This document shows, piece by piece, positions 51,648-52,203 of a stretch of 52,203 bases of DNA (positions within the stretch are counted from its first letter, which is position 1; each line of letters starts with the position of its first letter). The notes under the pieces were generated by a model. That model searched no databases. It was not told the origin of the DNA and saw only the letters and a program-made list of their open reading frames with translations. Source of the stretch: Candidatus Omnitrophota bacterium (GTDB lineage: Bacteria; Omnitrophota; Gorgyraeia; Zapsychrales; Zapsychraceae); contig JADFZM010000002.1 in the NCBI GenBank assembly GCA_015232535.1, positions 1-52,203 on the forward strand, in the 5' to 3' direction. The position numbers were made by a program, and so were the translations under genes.

Positions 51648-52203
51648 TGCATATTAATGGAATCGGTATTATTTCGCCAGTTGGTCGCGGCCTAGAAGTT
51701 CATCGTCAGGCTTTGGCTAATGCTTCTTTGCCGGCTGTTGTTGATGGGTTTCATCGAGTTTCCGAAAAGGACCTGAAAGATCCTTGTCTGGCCAAGGATG
51801 CTCGGCGAGCAGGCCGATTCGACCGTATAGCAATTTTGGCTGGGATGGATGCTCTTAAAGATGCAGGGATCTGTTTGGATATAGATTCGCCACAAATTGG
51901 CCTGATTTTGGCTACAAGCTTTGGGCCACATTCAACAACCTTTCGTTTTCTAGATGACCTTTTGAATTTCAAAGAAAAAGATGTTTCGCCAACACTCTTT
52001 TCTCATTCTGTTCACAATGCCGCAGCGTCTTATTTATCACTTCTGGCTCGCATACAAGGGCCCACATTAACTGTTACGCGTTTCTTTTTTGCATTTGAGG
52101 AGGCGCTGTCTTTGGCGTGTTCTTGGCTTGAGCAGCAAAGATGCAAGCATGTTTTGGTTGGCGCCGTTGATGAATTAGGGTCTGTGATGGAACAGATTAT
52201 TCG
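51647..52203 (+). CDS. Ketosynthase-like protein lacking active-site Cys (partial, runs off the end)
   Basis: About 185 residues are visible, from the ATG at 51647 (an in-frame ATG at 51641 is also possible). It begins MHINGIGIISPVGRG as KS proteins do, then DSPQIGLILATSFGPHST, FSHSVHNAAASYLSLLARIQGP and TVTRFFFAFEEALSLA. The last segment occupies the position of the catalytic Cys, which is absent. This resembles the chain-length-factor-like partner of heterodimeric aryl-polyene ketosynthases. It directly follows the active KS at 50481, so the pair may form a KS-CLF heterodimer. Confidence 0.75.
   Translation, partial: MHINGIGIISPVGRGLEVHRQALANASLPAVVDGFHRVSEKDLKDPCLAKDARRAGRFDRIAILAGMDALKDAGICLDIDSPQIGLILATSFGPHSTTFRFLDDLLNFKEKDVSPTLFSHSVHNAAASYLSLLARIQGPTLTVTRFFFAFEEALSLACSWLEQQRCKHVLVGAVDELGSVMEQII

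Overview
The window looks like a chromosomal segment of an uncultivated diderm (Gram-negative-type) bacterium. It encodes LPS-type heptose and heptosyltransferase genes, a lipid A deacylase-like outer-membrane enzyme, lipoproteins, a LolA-like carrier and a type II secretion (T2SS) pseudopilus system. The style (dense operons, ATGA overlaps, many radical SAM enzymes, Omnitrophota-like gene mix) suggests candidate phylum Omnitrophota (OP3) or a neighbour in the PVC/Elusimicrobia area. That assignment is inference; no rRNA or tRNA gene is visible.

Region 1 (1-16.9 kb, all +, nearly gapless) is a surface-glycan operon. It starts inside a thiamine-diphosphate E1 alpha gene, followed by E1 beta. 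Then come a GDP-fucose-synthase-like SDR, a Cj1427-like GDP-heptose C4 dehydrogenase, a B12-type radical SAM protein, HddA, HddC and a ColD-like PLP enzyme with His in place of the Schiff-base Lys. Four glycosyltransferases (GT4, GT2, GT9, WaaE-like GT2), a true DegT aminotransferase and GmhB follow. HddA, GmhB and HddC make GDP-D-glycero-alpha-D-manno-heptose from heptose 7-phosphate. The other enzymes together suggest oxidation at C4, removal of the C3 hydroxyl and possibly two-carbon branching, i.e. an unusual deoxy or branched heptose. The operon continues into a diglucosyl/MGDG-synthase-like GT, a PriA homologue that has lost its helicase motifs, and fmt.

Region 2 (16.9-20.8 kb) holds gap with promoter and terminator, a lone type IV pilin-like gene and a small unknown gene. 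On the minus strand is a secreted beta-helix protein preceded by a well-formed class I cyclic-di-GMP riboswitch with a downstream terminator hairpin.

Region 3 (20.8-29.5 kb) is a type II secretion/pseudopilus locus: gspE (with an MshEN-type N-terminus that may bind c-di-GMP), gspF, a 0.57 kb repeat-filled spacer, then gspG-H-I-J-K and PilMN-like (GspL) and PilO-like (GspM) genes. No secretin or prepilin peptidase is present in the window.

Region 4 (29.6-52.2 kb, runs off the end) is an aryl-polyene-like lipid biosynthetic cluster of more than 20 genes. It contains FabG, a CrtI-like FAD oxidoreductase, three complete ketosynthases plus two Cys-less ketosynthase-like proteins, two ACPs, a PlsC-type acyltransferase, a PaaK-like AMP ligase, hotdog dehydratases, a thioesterase, a LolA-like carrier, an MMPL exporter, lipoproteins, a GT2-DUF2062 fusion and an LpxL-like acyltransferase. 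It differs from the aryl-polyene clusters I know: no ammonia lyase is present in the window, and there are three radical SAM enzymes. Two are B12-type and one is fused to an ApeP-like dehydratase domain. A PagL-like lipid A deacylase is the first gene behind the apparent promoter. This hybrid polyketide/radical-SAM outer-membrane lipid pathway is the best candidate for an undescribed system.
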